A DNA stretch of 64,000 nt from Fragum whitleyi (GCA_948146395.1 OX411547.1:59481566-59545565), one strand, 5' to 3'; shown: positions 24,001 to 52,217, counted from the stretch's first letter. Notes: generated by a model from the sequence alone, not told the origin. Numbers and translations: made by a program.

Positions 24001-27000
24001 AATCACATTTGAAACGTTCAGAGCGATCTCATTTTCTTTCATATCGATAAAATCATAGCATGATTGTTATGTCTGGTGTGGATTATGATGCATCTCATTA
24101 GAATGTGAGGACAAAAAAAGAAAAATAGACACACCCTATGTAAGGCAGGTAAAAAAACCAAGATACTTTCGTCCTGTTTGACAAATTTATCGATTTTAAA
24201 TTACCTCCCTTGAATTTCACCCTAAACTTGCTCACAGAACACATTGAATGTATAATGGGAGGTAGAAATAGCAATAGTTTCGTCTAATTTGGATGAACTT
24301 AGCGATATTGTATAACATCCCTTGAAATTCACCAAAAACTCGCTCACCGGACTCATTCAATATCATACAAAATATGATTATGATTTTGAAATAATTCACC
24401 TTGCCAAGTTCACGTTGTTATTTCTCATAATAATCATTAAAGCCTCTGATTGGTCCGCGAAGACACACAAAAAAAACCAGAATTTTATTAATAGGGGTAA
24501 AAAATATCGCTTATTTCGTCTAATTTGGACGAAATTAGCGATATTTTATTACATCCCTTGAATTTCACCAAAATAATTCGCCTTGACAAGTTCACAATGT
24601 TATAAACTGTAAAAACTTACGTCATTTCTCATTATAAAGAATAAGATTACTCCAGCAAGCTCCAATATCAAGCATAGTGTCAACAATATGGCGTACTGAA
24701 AAAAAGGGGAAAACAATATAAACAATATGAAAACTCCGACAAACACAAGAGTCAATCGTAGTGTCAGCAAAATGAAACATTTCTGTGAAATAACATTCTA
24801 TCCAGTGGTTTTCGTCCAGTTTTTTTATGAGCTTGTGCGTGACATTTAAAACAATTTAAAATGTGTATGAGGGGCAAACATTGAGCAGCGCAGACAGCCA
24901 CAAACTGTCAATATAAATTTATCTAATGTTCTACAGATACTTTGAGAGCTGAACTATCTTCAAAACCAATAGTGAAGATTTTGGTAAGACTGTGTGGATG
25001 CACAGGCTGGTCAGAGTATTTGCTTTGCAGTTATTTGAAATTGTTGGAAATCTAACGCACAGGCTCACATTCACTATATTGGGAGCGTATGGACAGTCAA
25101 CGAACATGATGAAATTTGTAGCCACGTTATTTGAAATACCCTGATAGTTGACTTTTTGTTGAAAAAGGGAAAATTCAGTTTTTACAAAATTTGGGATAAA
25201 ACAAGAGCACAGACATAGAATGCCTTCGCTCGGCTTTGGTCATTATGGACAATGCATAAAAAATATGTCGAAAATGTGTTATAAATCGCACAAAAAGGCA
25301 TAAAGAGTTATCTTCCTTGATAGGACAGGTTGCTCTTTTGGTAGAGAACAAATTTAAAATGTGCCAAATTACAAATGAATGCCTTCAGTAGTACCACAGA
25401 TATCACAAAATGTAAAAAGATTTTACACGACGACACCATGGCTATATAAAATTACCAATCGGGAACCTTCGGCGAATCTACGGAATACACTTTCCAGGTT
25501 ACGGAAAAGTCCGAGCGATGCTTCAGGCCTTCTAAATTTCTCCGAAAATAGCCGAGGTAAAACCGGTGAAATACTTACAAAGACAAGACACCAGCTGATA
25601 TACCAAACCGCTCCCACGAATCCAAATAGGCAGAACAAAATGACGATCACACCGATGACGATGAATATGATACCCAGACTGTTGAGGAGAGTGTACGCGT
25701 CGTAATCGTTAAACTCGATCTTCTCGAAGGTGGGCTTGATTTCCTCCTTTAGTTCGTCTCCTCCGAACCGGAATATACAGCCGAGGATCAGGAAGGCGAT
25801 TCCACATAACTGAAGCGGAAAAATAAGGTGGAAGTTTACTTTAAGGTAGTGTAAATCGTAATAGATGTCTAGTTCTGGAACATTTCAGAAGTAATGCTAT
25901 TTAACAGTGTTAACCGAGGTTTCCTAATGATTTCATTAGGAAACCTCGGTTAACATTGCGAGAGATAATGAGTTCCGGAATGTTGCGGAACTATTATTGT
26001 TCATCTACCATACTTCACTCATACTGAAAGAGGAATTATCCTACTTTGGTAATAGATGTAGAAAAAGACCAGCCTTCACGTATATACAGTCTGAGCTTAG
26101 TCTACACCGCATAATTCCCATATTTAAACCAGAAAATATTAATAAATGACTCACAATCAGCGCACTTCGTTCTTTCATCACTTTGATTTCATTGCAATTT
26201 TTCTAAGTTTTTCCACATGATACTTTTTTTTAAATGAGCATGTAGTCTTTATTTTTCTTTATTTGTTGCTGTTGTTGTTGTTTTAAAGTAGAATTGTCGA
26301 ACACAATGAAGTTTTCCTCGAATTTCGGTAATTACTTGTGGGACAAAAATATCGGTCGTGTACGCGCCGCGGTCGTGTACGCGCGGCCATTATAAATAAG
26401 ATTACATAAAGTGAATCTATTTAATTCTCCTTTATGTATGGGTCTCAACTTGTGACAAGGTTGGTGCTCCACTCCTGTGACCATTTATCGTGAACATTTT
26501 GGATAAACGCGAATAGTTTTTTTTTCTTTTTCGCCCGGTAGGTCACAGGTCAAATAACCATACTTTTTTACCATTTGCTAAAATTAAAATATTTTGCGGC
26601 TGAGGAAATACGAGTATCGGATACTACAACAGATTCATTCATTCGAACAATTGCTAGGTCAAATATGGGGGGTCATTATTGTAATTCAGACAAAAATACA
26701 CAAAATATAGATGAAATTCTATAGTAAAAAGGTCATTATCCTATGAAAGACGGGAATACCCACCACGTATAAGATCTATATAATTATAACGCTTGTAAAC
26801 CATGCGTAACATCGTGAAATTGACATTTATCATAATCAAAACTATTCTAAACCGCTAAACCAGCGCTCCATTCAGCTATCTTAAATACTCACTCAAACTT
26901 AAGACCGTTCAAAATATTCCAAAATAAGATCACTATGACATATAAAATAAATAGCTGGAAAAAAACACGAGTTCGCCGACATAGTTGAAAATATAAGTGT

Positions 27001-27913
27001 CTGTTTAGTACTTGGAGAAATATTAAGCTTTATAGAATTTGTATATACATATTTTATGAAAGGGGGGGGGGGGTAATTATTTTGTTCATCCTGGACGAAA
27101 TTAATGATACTGGTTTGTCTCCCCATAATCTCACTCAAAAATTAACTCAACGCGCTCATTGAATTCCATTTTAAAACATTCAAATATTATCCGCCTACGC
27201 AGTTTCCCAATGTTATTAACTGTAGAAAGTTGTAGTTTAATTGAAGCATTGATTCGATTAAGTAGGCCTAGTACGACATATTGATCACCCACCAACTGTG
27301 TATTGTTGACCTCTGCTTGATCAGATTTTTTTTATAGACATATCTTTACGGAATTCCTAAATAGTCGTTGTCAGCACGGCGAGCTAATATGTATATTGAA
27401 AAGCTACCGGCGAAAGCACAAACGTTATCAAAAAATCAATTTAACGGCTTAGACCCGGTGCTTTTAAAATTGATTTGGCCTAGTTTTTTCTCTCTTTCGA
27501 TCGATAGTATTTCATTACCTCCAAATATGCTATATAAACATAAAAAGGTGCTTCCAAAGTCAAAACAAAATAAGGCATGTAATCTTTTTTTAATATAGAA
27601 GACGATTCCATTGAGATGATGCATGGCAGAAAAACATATTTAGTTACTACTATAGAAGTAAGATGATTTTTTGTCTAACGCAATAATTGGTCGTTAGATG
27701 TTTCGTAAAATAGGTCCCAAAACTACCGTAATATCCTTTCTTGGCCACCAGCTGCAACTCACACAGGTCTTCTAATATCAACCCATTGGTGGGAGACATC
27801 AATTCATTATGAAAAATACTTACCAAAAATATCACGTTAAGTGTAATCAGTGTAATCCTAGCACACTGTGTCCCACAGTTGAGTGGATTCTTCGATTTGG
27901 TTCCTTTTCCCAT
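17967..27913 (-). CDS. Tetraspanin (seven coding exons, 244 aa)
   Basis: Join of 27913-27824, 25809-25579, 24695-24621, 23122-23024, 20523-20431, 19781-19698 and 18029-17967. Every intron is GT..AG and every exon is a whole number of codons (30, 77, 25, 33, 31, 28, 20 plus stop). The product has the tetraspanin plan: short N-tail with Cys next to TM1, TM1 across exons 1-2, small extracellular loop, TM2, TM3 in its own 75-nt exon, a large loop with the CC motif and two further Cys, TM4, and a short tail. Length is typical of the family. Tetraspanins organise membrane microdomains with integrins and other partners; no subfamily can be named. The loop motif is CCH, not the usual CCG. Introns are filled with MITEs and SINEs. 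Confidence 0.9.
18060..18105. repeat. Short hairpin, CTCGTAACTACAGCTT type
   Basis: CTCGTAACTACAGCTTG pairs with AAGCTGAAGTTACGAG. The same hairpin recurs at about 35392-35433, so it is an interspersed repeat and not an RNA gene. Confidence 0.6.
18376..18815. repeat. MITE family M5, copy 2
   Basis: ACAGTTAGCTACATCATGAA at the left, ATAATGTTGTTAACTGT at the right, in the last tetraspanin intron. Confidence 0.75.
18925..19195 (-). repeat. SINE-D copy (near full length)
   Basis: 3' body first on the plus strand (GAATGGGGTTTTACGCCGCT, CTAGCCTCCAGCTGCTATCC), then the reversed tRNA-like head (GTCGGGGATCGAAGCC, CAACTGCGCTATGACGG). Confidence 0.8.
19698..19781 (-). CDS. Tetraspanin exon 6 (end of large loop and TM4)
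   Basis: Acceptor TTTTTTCAG, then DCYQALKEWVE with the last loop cysteine and the hydrophobic IPLIVIGICVMVV; donor GTAAGCG. Confidence 0.88.
19829..19948. repeat. 60-bp tandem repeat, units 1-2
   Basis: Unit: TGACTTTTGACATGGGCAAC ... CAAAGGTAATTTGTCTG ... AAATATA, twice. The array continues at 20221 after a SINE insertion. Confidence 0.7.
19949..20220 (-). repeat. SINE-D copy with target duplication
   Basis: Reverse-oriented SINE-D bounded by TGCAAAATATATG (19935 onward) and TGCAAAATATACG (20221 onward), a roughly 12-bp target duplication within the 60-bp tandem array. The head carries TCGGGAATCGAACCC (reversed B box). Confidence 0.8.
20221..20349. repeat. 60-bp tandem repeat, units 3-4
   Basis: CGACTTTTGTCATGACAAAC ... 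AAAGGTTAAATTGTCTG and a further diverged unit ending near 20349. Confidence 0.65.
20431..20523 (-). CDS. Tetraspanin exon 5 (large loop with CC motif)
   Basis: Acceptor TCTATTTTCAG, then FECCHVQNVRLNQNLTG (CC motif, one NLT glycosylation sequon) and DTSCGAFDADAYSE; donor GTAAATC. The nearer AG at 20471 would give an out-of-phase exon, so the upstream acceptor is preferred. Confidence 0.87.
20607..20700. repeat. MITE-like family M12, copy 2
   Basis: AGTATGACAAAACGG ... AAGCGGGATATAATTTG ... GTCATCCTGAACGCAGGGCT. Confidence 0.5.
20789..21062 (-). repeat. SINE-D copy (near full length)
   Basis: GGAATGGAGTTTTATACCGC at the 3' end and the reversed head at the right: GTCAGGGATCGAACGCAGG, GACAGTCCGACGCGTTACCA, ACTGCGCTATGACGGCGGC. 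Confidence 0.85.
22020..22470. repeat. MITE-like family M7, copy 3 (reverse)
   Basis: Contains the hairpin TTCACGAGTGGCGGAGCCAC / CTCGTGAAC, GATGACGTCAAATAG, and a GATAATCTAC-type end. Lies in a tetraspanin intron. Confidence 0.55.
23024..23122 (-). CDS. Tetraspanin exon 4 (start of large loop)
   Basis: LEDAAISGLKKSIEEANAGS then ADLQKATKYMFDT; donor GTAAGTAAA. A typical 99-nt tetraspanin exon, amphipathic helices A/B of the loop. A MITE (M3) begins 11 bp beyond its acceptor side. Confidence 0.88.
23134..23295. repeat. MITE family M3, copy 2
   Basis: TTAAGGTAGTGAACCCGTAA pairs with GGTCCCACTACCTTT; centre GGTTTCCTAATG/CATTAGGAAACC. Confidence 0.85.
23640..23785. repeat. MITE family M5, right-end fragment
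   Basis: CTCACTCATCGCACTCATTC ... CAATTTCATGATGTTGTTAA CTGT: the right half of an M5 element. Confidence 0.55.
23811..23836. repeat. MITE family M2 terminal fragment
   Basis: AGATGGTCCCTTGTCGCGTG acgg, a solitary right terminus of M2. Confidence 0.55.
23875..24610. repeat. MITE family M5, enlarged copy
   Basis: Starts ACAGTAAGTAATATG and ends GTTCACAATGTTATAAACTG. The inner part repeats a unit of about 230 bp (ATTTCACC..AAACTCGCTCAC, GTCTAATTTGGA), so the element is longer than its sisters. It ends about 10 bp from the donor of tetraspanin exon 3. Confidence 0.6.
24621..24695 (-). CDS. Tetraspanin exon 3 (TM3)
   Basis: A 75-nt exon encoding YAILLTLCLILELAGVILFF then IMRND; donor GTAAGTTTTTAC. 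Exon size and content match the TM3 exon conserved across tetraspanins. Confidence 0.9.
24828..25067. repeat. MITE family M1, copy 6
   Basis: TGAGCTTGTGCGTGACATTT at the left, TCTAACGCACAGGCTCA at the right. Confidence 0.75.
25579..25809 (-). CDS. Tetraspanin exon 2 (TM1 end, small loop, TM2)
   Basis: Acceptor CTTCAG, then LCGIAFLILGCIFRFGGDEL completing TM1, an acidic small loop, and TM2 IIFIVIGVIVILFCLFGFVG; donor GTAAGTATT. 77 codons. Confidence 0.9.
25841..26011. repeat. MITE family M3, copy 3
   Basis: TTAAGGTAGTGTAAATCGTA at the left; centre GGTTTCCTAATG/CATTAGGAAACC; right end GTTCATCTACC. Confidence 0.8.
26355..26392. repeat. CpG-rich direct repeat
   Basis: CGGTCGTGTACGCGCCG is followed directly by CGGTCGTGTACGCGCGGCC in otherwise AT-rich DNA. 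Confidence 0.6.
26805..27224. repeat. MITE family M5, copy
   Basis: GTAACATCGTGAAATTGACA at the left, CCCAATGTTATTAACTGT at the right, with a poly-G run at 27061-27072. Confidence 0.75.
27595..27722. repeat. MITE family M6, reverse fragment
   Basis: GAAGACGATTCCATTGAGAT ... TTAGATGTTTCGTAAAATAG GTCCC: the M6 left half reversed. Confidence 0.6.
27727..27800 (-). repeat. SINE-D fragment
   Basis: CCACCAGCTGCAACTCACAC AGGTCTTCTAATATCAACCC ATTGGTGGGAGACA, without the tRNA-like head. Confidence 0.6.
27824..27913 (-). CDS. Tetraspanin exon 1 (start codon)
   Basis: MGKGTKSKNPLNCGTQCARI then TLITLNVIFL; donor GTAAGTATT. Basic N-tail with two Cys before TM1, as in other tetraspanins. The ATG is the only one in frame in this exon. 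Confidence 0.9.
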
Positions 27914-29549
27914 CTTATTTCGCCGAGTTACACCTTAAACAGAACAGAAAATAATAAACACTACAACAGACACGCCTTTTCGTAAGTCCTCAACGCTGTG
28001 GATTAAACACGCCGGTAAGTTATTTATAGATCCGACACAAATGAATAATTGTCAGCTATAACAATTAAGAAGGTATTTTTACCTTAAAGGTAATGTCCGA
28101 AACCACTCAAATACTTTAAATCCAAAATACCCAATCCTAAAAAATGACACGCCCTAGATTTTCGCCTGGTGTTACGCTATGCACTACACCTTATTCGGTA
28201 AAAGTTGTTCATCAGGTTGTTATATTACGGGATTCGGTTCAGTGAATATTGGTCTCTATCAAGCGTGTCTTTCCAATAAAGTGTCATACACTCAAAGAAT
28301 TTTTGTCGCCTTACGGTGTTCCACTGGGGCCATTAGTTACAAGTAAACTCACGCGTAAGATTTAAAGGCATGAGGCCTTGATAGTTAATTTAAGCTAGAA
28401 TCGGTATAAAATGCCATTTTTGCACGTAGATAACTTCGAAAATGTATTAACTTAAAGGACGGATTTTGATTTTTGGATTGATGCATGGTGTATTTAAATT
28501 AAAAGTAGCCACTACCTGAAATACATGTATATAGTATTTTAAACGAACGGCCTATATTATCCGTGCTCCCCCAACTGTTGTCGTTTTAAAACGTTGAAAA
28601 AGACAAAATGAATGAGGGATGATAGAAAGTTAAACCACGTGTTATTCTAGCATTTCCCAAGGTCTATTCCGTAGAATAGAGGATAGTTCCCGATAGCCTG
28701 AAAGGCTTCTGGGATGTAATTACAGCCATTTCGGGTATTTTCTTTTGGGGTAATTTGGCTTCTGCAGTACTTCGGTCAATACGCTCGAAGAAAAGAAAAT
28801 TCCTTCCGTGCTTTCCGAACGCCTGTTGATCTTTTGGGCATAAAATGATTTGATTACAAGATGAAATAAAACACTGCGTTTTGTTAACATATTAGATTGT
28901 GCCCAATTTTAATCTTTTTTTTTTTATTTATTTATTACGTTTTGTGTCTTTTTTAATGTATCTTGATGCTTGTGACATCAAATAAACCCCCGCGAGAAAT
29001 GACGCTTCCGTGGCTGCACACTTGTTAGTCCCGAGGTCTGTTCCGTAGAATTGTCGAATGTACCCGATTGGAGTGATGCGAACATTTGCGAGGGACGATC
29101 ATAGAACGGCCTCTCTTTTTAGATGTTTTTCTGTGCCTGATTATTTGAAATGTGCCTATGTAGCATTATTTCAGAAATTCGTGGTCCGCTATACGCCGTT
29201 TAACGCCCAACGTCAAAACTACGAGTCTATCGCTACCTACAGTTACAAAGAAACGATTCTGATTGGCATGAAAGGGGACCAATTATCCGAGGTGACATTT
29301 GCTTGGATCTCTGTCATCCCAGACTGCACGATATCGAATATTGATTACACATGTAGATGTTTACACTAAAAGTAGTACCTCTTATATATTGCTGGAATTC
29401 CAGCTTTTGAATTTTCATACATAGCATTAAGCAATAATTGGGAGAGATTGGCGGCCGTGGCAATTGGGACAAACGGAATAGCATAGACATATTGACTACC
29501 GATTTTACTTAATATTTTGCTTCATTTTTGCAACCAAATTTTCATACAT
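27914..29549. other. Region upstream of the tetraspanin gene
   Basis: It should hold the tetraspanin 5' UTR and promoter; no TATA or noncoding exon could be fixed. A word GGTCTATTCCGTAGAAT near 28661 recurs as GGTCTGTTCCGTAGAAT near 29035. A 103-codon plus-strand frame at 29058-29369 has no recognisable domain. Confidence 0.4.
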
Positions 29550-29808
29550 AGGTGACCCATCACGCGAAAGGGGACCATCTCGGAAGTGCGAAAAGTGTCG
29601 AGCCTTGTCAGGCTGCGCAATTTGCGCAGGCTGACTAGGGACGACACTTCTCGCAAATAACAAATTTTCTTTATGTAGAATGGTTATTCTACCTTTCTAT
29701 GTAACTGTTTCCACAATATGCCTCGTAGTTGACCTATGCTGGATCCAATCCTTTTTCCCAATACCTATTTTACGGAGTTCCCAAATAGTCCCTATTTTTC
29801 TCGGTTAC
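29550..29808. repeat. MITE family M2, copy 3
   Basis: GTGACCCATCACGCGAAAGG at the left; inner hairpin TTGTCAGGCTGCGC / GCGCAGGCTGAC; degenerate right half ending in TCCCAAATAGTCCC. Confidence 0.7.
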
Positions 29809-30839
29809 ATAAATATAGTAAATAATAATTCTAGAAAAAAAGGTTTTGCTCACCTAAAGTATGGGTTTGTGCTACTCCACTAAAATACACTGTTATGATA
29901 CAAATAAACCAATCGGAACACCTCTCGGCCAATCTACGATCAACCTCGGGTCTGTTTCAGGTTACGGAAATAGCCGAGTGTCGTTCCGAAAGGCAACAAA
30001 ACGATTCAAAGTCAAAGTCAAAGTTCTGATACCAAGGCAGCCAAGAGTCTGTGTCACAGCTTTATGCGCATGGTAGCGCGAACGTGTTGATATTGTCTTG
30101 CAAAGAAAACAACGCTATACTTTCAAGTTAACAAAGCACTGGCGTACTTTAAGAATGCAAACTATCATCCTTTTCGTGAAAGGGCCTGCCAATATTAAGG
30201 TATTCTACATCGACGCTTGAAATGGACTTTGAATTTCTGAAAGACACATTGTCATTATTTAATATTTTTTCTCTCCAAACTTTCTTTGATACTTCCACCG
30301 GTGATTGTGTATGCTTTTCTTTTAAAATTGCCAGCGGGACAAAATGACGTATTATTTCCGTCATTGATTCTGATATTGATATGCTTATATGTCCTAAGTG
30401 CTTATAAACTGTTAATGTACTTGCAGCATTTTAGAAATACTACGAACATTTGACGTAAAAAAAATAAACAACACCGGAAATGTCTGTTTAAATCGAATTA
30501 TGATGATATCTCCCGAATCTTTCCGACAACTAGCCGATTCCAAAATGTACTAAAATTTAGTCTGTTGATCCTGGATGCAGAGGTCCCATGGGGAGATACG
30601 AAGCCGAGGTTTCTAAGTCACACAATTCCTCCGCAAGAATATTGGAATGCTACAGGCGGAGGCCTGTGCTCAATCAAAACTACAGTGTCAGAGTCATAAT
30701 ATACGCCGCCTCAAATTGCACCAAACCTCGATCATATGCACAAGGTCGGGTAACAAGAATAATTCTGAGAAGATTTCACCCAAACCAAGCCATAATTGTA
30801 TGTACCCATGCGGGGACCGTAAGATGACCCGTTAAAATC

Positions 30840-31330
30840 AAAACATCGTACGATGGTCGTGCGATATCCGGGGGGGGGGGGTTATCATGCGATGCCTCTT
30901 CGACGTCTACGGGCGACTGTCTCCGTGCGGTCTTGTGATTTTCAAAAATTTGTTTTCTTTATTGATATATAATCGCAAGTGTCTATGGTAACCGTAAAAC
31001 CGTGCGATGATCGTAGGGACACCGTATGCCGCTGCACGGACACCGCGCGATTTTGGAATTACGGCGAGTTACGGGCGCCCTACGGACTCTGTAAGCTAAA
31101 TGTAAACAAGGCTTAATGCCTAGTTGAAAAATATCACGGTCTGCGTGCGGGGATCGCACGATTATCTTGCGATCGCCGCACGGGCACCTCAATGATTCGT
31201 GACAGTTTTATCAAAAACCGTGCGGACACCGCACGATTTTGTGAACACAAACACCGTAAAAAATAAAATCGCACGATGTCAAAAATATCAAACAAGGAAT
31301 CGCAGGCTGCGATATCGTACGGCGACCTTG
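30840..31330. repeat. CpG-rich repeat with CGTGCGAT / ATCGCACG words
   Basis: ACCGTGCGATGATCG, CACCGCGCGATTTTGG, CACCGCACGATTTTG and similar words recur on both strands within 500 bp, in DNA far richer in CG dinucleotides than its flanks. It could be a repeat or a CpG island. It lies 0.5 kb upstream of the SPMIP4 start. Confidence 0.45.
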
Positions 31331-31799
31331 GCAAATGATAACTAGGCTTAAGATATGGATGTAGAGACGAACGAACTGACATCACGTCGGGGAAGGTGAT
31401 GCCATTGAACATCCATCTTCGGCGGCGAATAAAACCCAGAAGGGATTGAATATGAATCAGTAAAGATCTTTAAACAAGTGCTTTCTTTGTCCTGATTTCA
31501 GGACGATCTCCCGTGAAAATTATTGATTTATCATTCATAAAACCAATATCCAAACTTTTAACTTATCGATTTGTCACTTCAAAATTGTCGTCTGCTTTCA
31601 CTATACCGGTAGTTACGTCCCTTGCCTAATCGTCAGTCAGACGACCTGTAATCGATATACCCTTCTAACACTTCATAACATACAAACATCCGGTAGAAAT
31701 ATTTAATACCAGTCTACTTAACAATACACCCTAGCAACCGATAGACGCTATCGAGTCGGTCGCACAGTCAGTGAAGGGAAATCGAAAAACTTGAAATAA

Positions 31800-48737
<16,938 letters not shown>

Positions 48738-48869
48738 TATTGAGGACAAACATGACAAAATATTGCGGTAAATCAATTCATTTACAGAAATTAAGTCTCT
48801 GTGGCATATTGCACACAATTTCACATGTGCGAAGACCAAAAAATCGAATATCATGTACTGTCAAAAAGT

Positions 48870-49027
48870 TAATAGATATATAATACGTAATAAGTGTTTT
48901 TGTCTAAAAAAAATACCAAACGAGGTTGGGGGAATTGATCATTGTCGAGGCTCTGCCGAGACAATTATCAATTCCCACAGCCGAGTTTGATGTTTTTCAT
49001 AAAATACACTAAGTACGTATTATATTT
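48870..49027. repeat. Hairpin MITE, about 160 bp
   Basis: ATATAATACGTAATAAGTGT pairs with ACACTAAGTACGTATTATAT, and GGAATTGATCATTGTC with GACAATTATCAATTCC. Located in the 3' flank of SPMIP4. Confidence 0.8.
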
Positions 49028-49989
49028 ATCTTATAACCTCCATTTTCCTTGTTTTCGTCGATGTTTCAAACAGCAATACAAGTTTCTAAAAATAACCACA
49101 TGATGTCATTGTTCTATAAATATACGTAATATATTAAAAAAAAATCATATGGGATGTTATCACAAGGATATTTGTATAGTTATACGATAAAGAATATTGA
49201 AATACGGCGTATAAACCGATACAGCGGTGGAAAGAATACCGCCCGTATTGTGTAAAGAATAATAGACGAAAGAATGTTTCAATGGTTAAAATTAAAGTAA
49301 CCATACTAACTAGAAAAAATTCGCGAATCGGTTAACATTTCCATCTCTTTTTGCTCTGAACGATTTGGACTGTAAACACACAAAATGCACAAGTAAATTG
49401 GGGGTTAGTGGGTTGATTCTTGCAATCAGATTAACCTTTTATAATGAAATAATCCGGTATACACGTATATTAAAATGCAAGTTTTTTCTGGAATTTTCCG
49501 ATTAAGAATACGTTTCCAAACGGGACGATGTTTTCTCTGGTTGCATTTTTTCCGCTTTTTGTTAAACTTTTTCATTCAACTAGTAAGTAATGTTAGTGTC
49601 TGGTCACTGCCGAGCTATTGTCAGTATTATATTTTTGTCATTTTTTTAATACAATATTACTTTCGTTGTTTTGTAAAACAATGTCGAAATTGCAAATATG
49701 CATTATAGGTTCTTACCAGAGGAACTTGAAATTTTATCAATTAAAGATAATGGAATACACAATTCGAGTAATGTGTCCCGTATTTACTCTACCTATATAT
49801 AAATAAACACATTGGTGAAATTTCAAGTTCTTGTGATCTTACGATGGTGTTGCATTAAACAAACTTATTACATTATTGAGAACTTTTTTGATACATTTAC
49901 TGCTTTCCATTTGCTTGAAGGTCTGTGATAATGAGACTTTTTAATGACAGTATTTTCAGCAACATATTAATTATGCATTGCTTTTGAAA

Positions 49990-50083
49990 CTAGTTCTAGA
50001 AAGTGTCCCAAAAAAGAAGACAGATATTAATATTAAAATAGTATGATTTAATTTTTGATTTAGCGTGATTGGGACACTTTCAA
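49990..50083. repeat. Small MITE, about 85 bp
   Basis: AGAAAGTGTCCCAA at the left, TTGGGACACTTTC at the right. Confidence 0.6.
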
Positions 50084-50123
50084 ATATTTTCATGAGTATG
50101 TGAAATATATGAATTGGGAAGTC

Positions 50124-50290
50124 TTAAGGTAGTGGACCCTTAATACTTCCACAGCATTTTTAGGAACTTATGGTCTTTCACAATGTTCACCGAGGTTTCC
50201 TAATGAAGATCATTAGGAAACCTCGGTTAACACTCTAAAAGTTCATTACTTCCTAAACGTTGCGGAACTATTACGGGTCCACAAACTTAA
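50124..50290. repeat. MITE family M3, copy 6
   Basis: TTAAGGTAGTGGACCCTTAA pairs with TTACGGGTCCACAAACTTAA; centre CCTAATGAAGATCATTAGG. Confidence 0.85.
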
Positions 50291-50745
50291 CATCCACGCA
50301 ATTCATTTAGGTTGTTCTCTGACGGTATGAATAATCTTTAAATCAAAGCTATTTTGGAAGTGTATAGTGAATAACTTTAAATTGTATAAATGCAAGCGCT
50401 TGTCAAAGATATCAACAATCTTACACACTTTTGAAATCATGTTGAAACATCAAATACGGTCTAAAATTCCTGTTTTATTATTGTTATTGTTGTTGTTCTC
50501 GCATTTTCTTCCCAATAAATTATTTTAAGGTTGTAGACCCTTATAGGTCCGCAACGTTTTAATGTAGTAACGTTATTATTTTTCGAGTTCTTAAATATTA
50601 CAGGCGTTAATATCCTGCCATTTATTTCCTATATAAAAACTATTTTTTCGTAAATTCAGTAAACTATTAATAGACATCGAGAATGAAATGTTTCTTTCTC
50701 TGTCCTACCATACAGTATTCCATTTATCATTGTTATTTTTTTCAT

Positions 50746-51043
50746 ATACCGTATTTCTACTAATAAACGCCAAAAGCTATACATAACATGGTCAGGGAGC
50801 TTTTATTTTGTATTTTCTGATTAAAAATCATTAAACTTGTGTCTTTTAGGTCCTTTAATCTTTAATTTGAGGTAAATCTCCTCTAAACAATTATATGAAT
50901 GATTGTTTAGAGGAAATTCATCTCAAATTAGAGAAGAAATCTCAAAAACTTCCTAAAATTTAGACATTTGAAGTGGGTTTTCTCAGGAAAAAATGTAGAG
51001 GTGCTACTTTTTGGGAGGGCGCTATTATTAGAGCAAATACGGT
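50746..51043. repeat. MITE family M13 with inner hairpin
   Basis: Outer ends TACCGTATTTCTACTAATAA / TTATTAGAGCAAATACGGTA. Inner hairpin TCCTCTAAACAATTATATGA / ATTGTTTAGAGGA at 50878-50910. Confidence 0.75.
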
Positions 51044-51194
51044 AGGCTATTATTCTTTGTTTTGTTTCGTTGTTCTTGTTGACAATTCTTGTTATTGTGT
51101 GAGGATTTTGCTCAATAAAATATGGGAAAATGGTAAGAACTATCTTTATTTTGTTCCAGTGTCCTGCAATTAGCGAGGTCTTATAGTGCATAAC

Positions 51195-51597
51195 AGCGTT
51201 AGAATGACACTCATGCCGATCAAAATCATTGTAAATTATTCACTCAGCGCTCCGTTCATTCATTCCGCTCAAATCGATCAAAAATGCTCCGAAACTATCA
51301 GAAAGCATTTCGAAATCGTTCAAGAAGATCATCATTTTATTCCAATCGGTTATTATTATTCTACGATTTATTAGCTGGTGCAGAGTTTCAATCGTCTGAC
51401 GCAAACAGAAAATTACGTATATTTTATCAAAGGGAGGTAAAAAAATTAATGATTTCGTCAAATTTGGACGAAATCATTGATTTTTTTTTCCTTCCACAAA
51501 TTTTCCTCCAAAATCACTCATCACTCTCATTCAATTAAATGCAATAAACACTCCAAATCATTCACTTTGTCAATATCACGATGTTCTTAACTGTAAC
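51195..51597. repeat. MITE family M5, copy
   Basis: CAGCGTTAGAATGACACTCA at the left (decayed), CACGATGTTCTTAACTGT at the right. Confidence 0.65.
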
Positions 51598-51918
51598 TCC
51601 TTCTTATTTTGGGAAATCTAGACTGCGATTGAACTGTAACACATCCTAATTTTGGGAAATCTAAACTACGATTGAACTATAACTCATCCTAATTTTGGGA
51701 AATCTAGACTACGATTGAACTGTAAATCATCCTAATTTTTGGGAAATCTAGACTACGATTGAACTGCAACTCATCCTAATTTCGGGAAATCTGGACTGCA
51801 ATTGAACTGTAACACATCCTAATTTTGGGAAATCTAGACTACGATTGAACTGTAACTCATCCTAATTTTGGGAATTCTAGACTACGATTGAACTGTAACT
51901 CATCTTAATTTTGGGAAA
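51592..51918. repeat. 43-bp minisatellite, about 7.6 copies
   Basis: Unit: TGTAACTCATCCTAATTTTG GGAAATCTAGACTACGATTG AAC. The first unit begins in the M5 terminus (AACTGTAACTCC), so the array overlaps the MITE end. Confidence 0.95.
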
Positions 51919-51962
51919 GAGGTTTACGACGACGATGAAAAGTAGATATTACCCTGGTAGAT

Positions 51963-52217
51963 TTGTATGAATGGGGTTCTACACCGCTTTCTACAATCCT
52001 TTTCAATTTAATCGCGACGACTGAAACACCTGACAAAGGTTCCCTGATACATCTCACACCAGTACTTCCACTACATAGTATCCTTGCATTCAGGTAATAT
52101 CCCACATAGGTCTACGTTTATTTACCCATTGGTGGGAAACGAATAGTCAGAAAGGACGAGCGCCGGCGTCGGAAATCGATCACGTGACCTTAAGATTGAC
52201 CGACCTACGCGCTACTA
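51963..52217 (-). repeat. SINE-D copy
   Basis: GAATGGGGTTCTACACCGCT at the 3' end, TATCCCACATAGGTCTACGT, then the head reversed (GTCGGAAATCGATCACG, CGACCTACGCGCTACTAAA). Confidence 0.75.

Noticed and set aside
29058..29369. A 103-codon open frame on the plus strand
   Set aside because: No recognisable domain, no splice context and no homology that I can name. Its length is not compelling for DNA of this composition.
51592..51918. Possible CRISPR-like array of regularly spaced repeats
   Set aside because: The whole 43-bp unit is repeated with no variable spacers, in an animal genome; it is a minisatellite.
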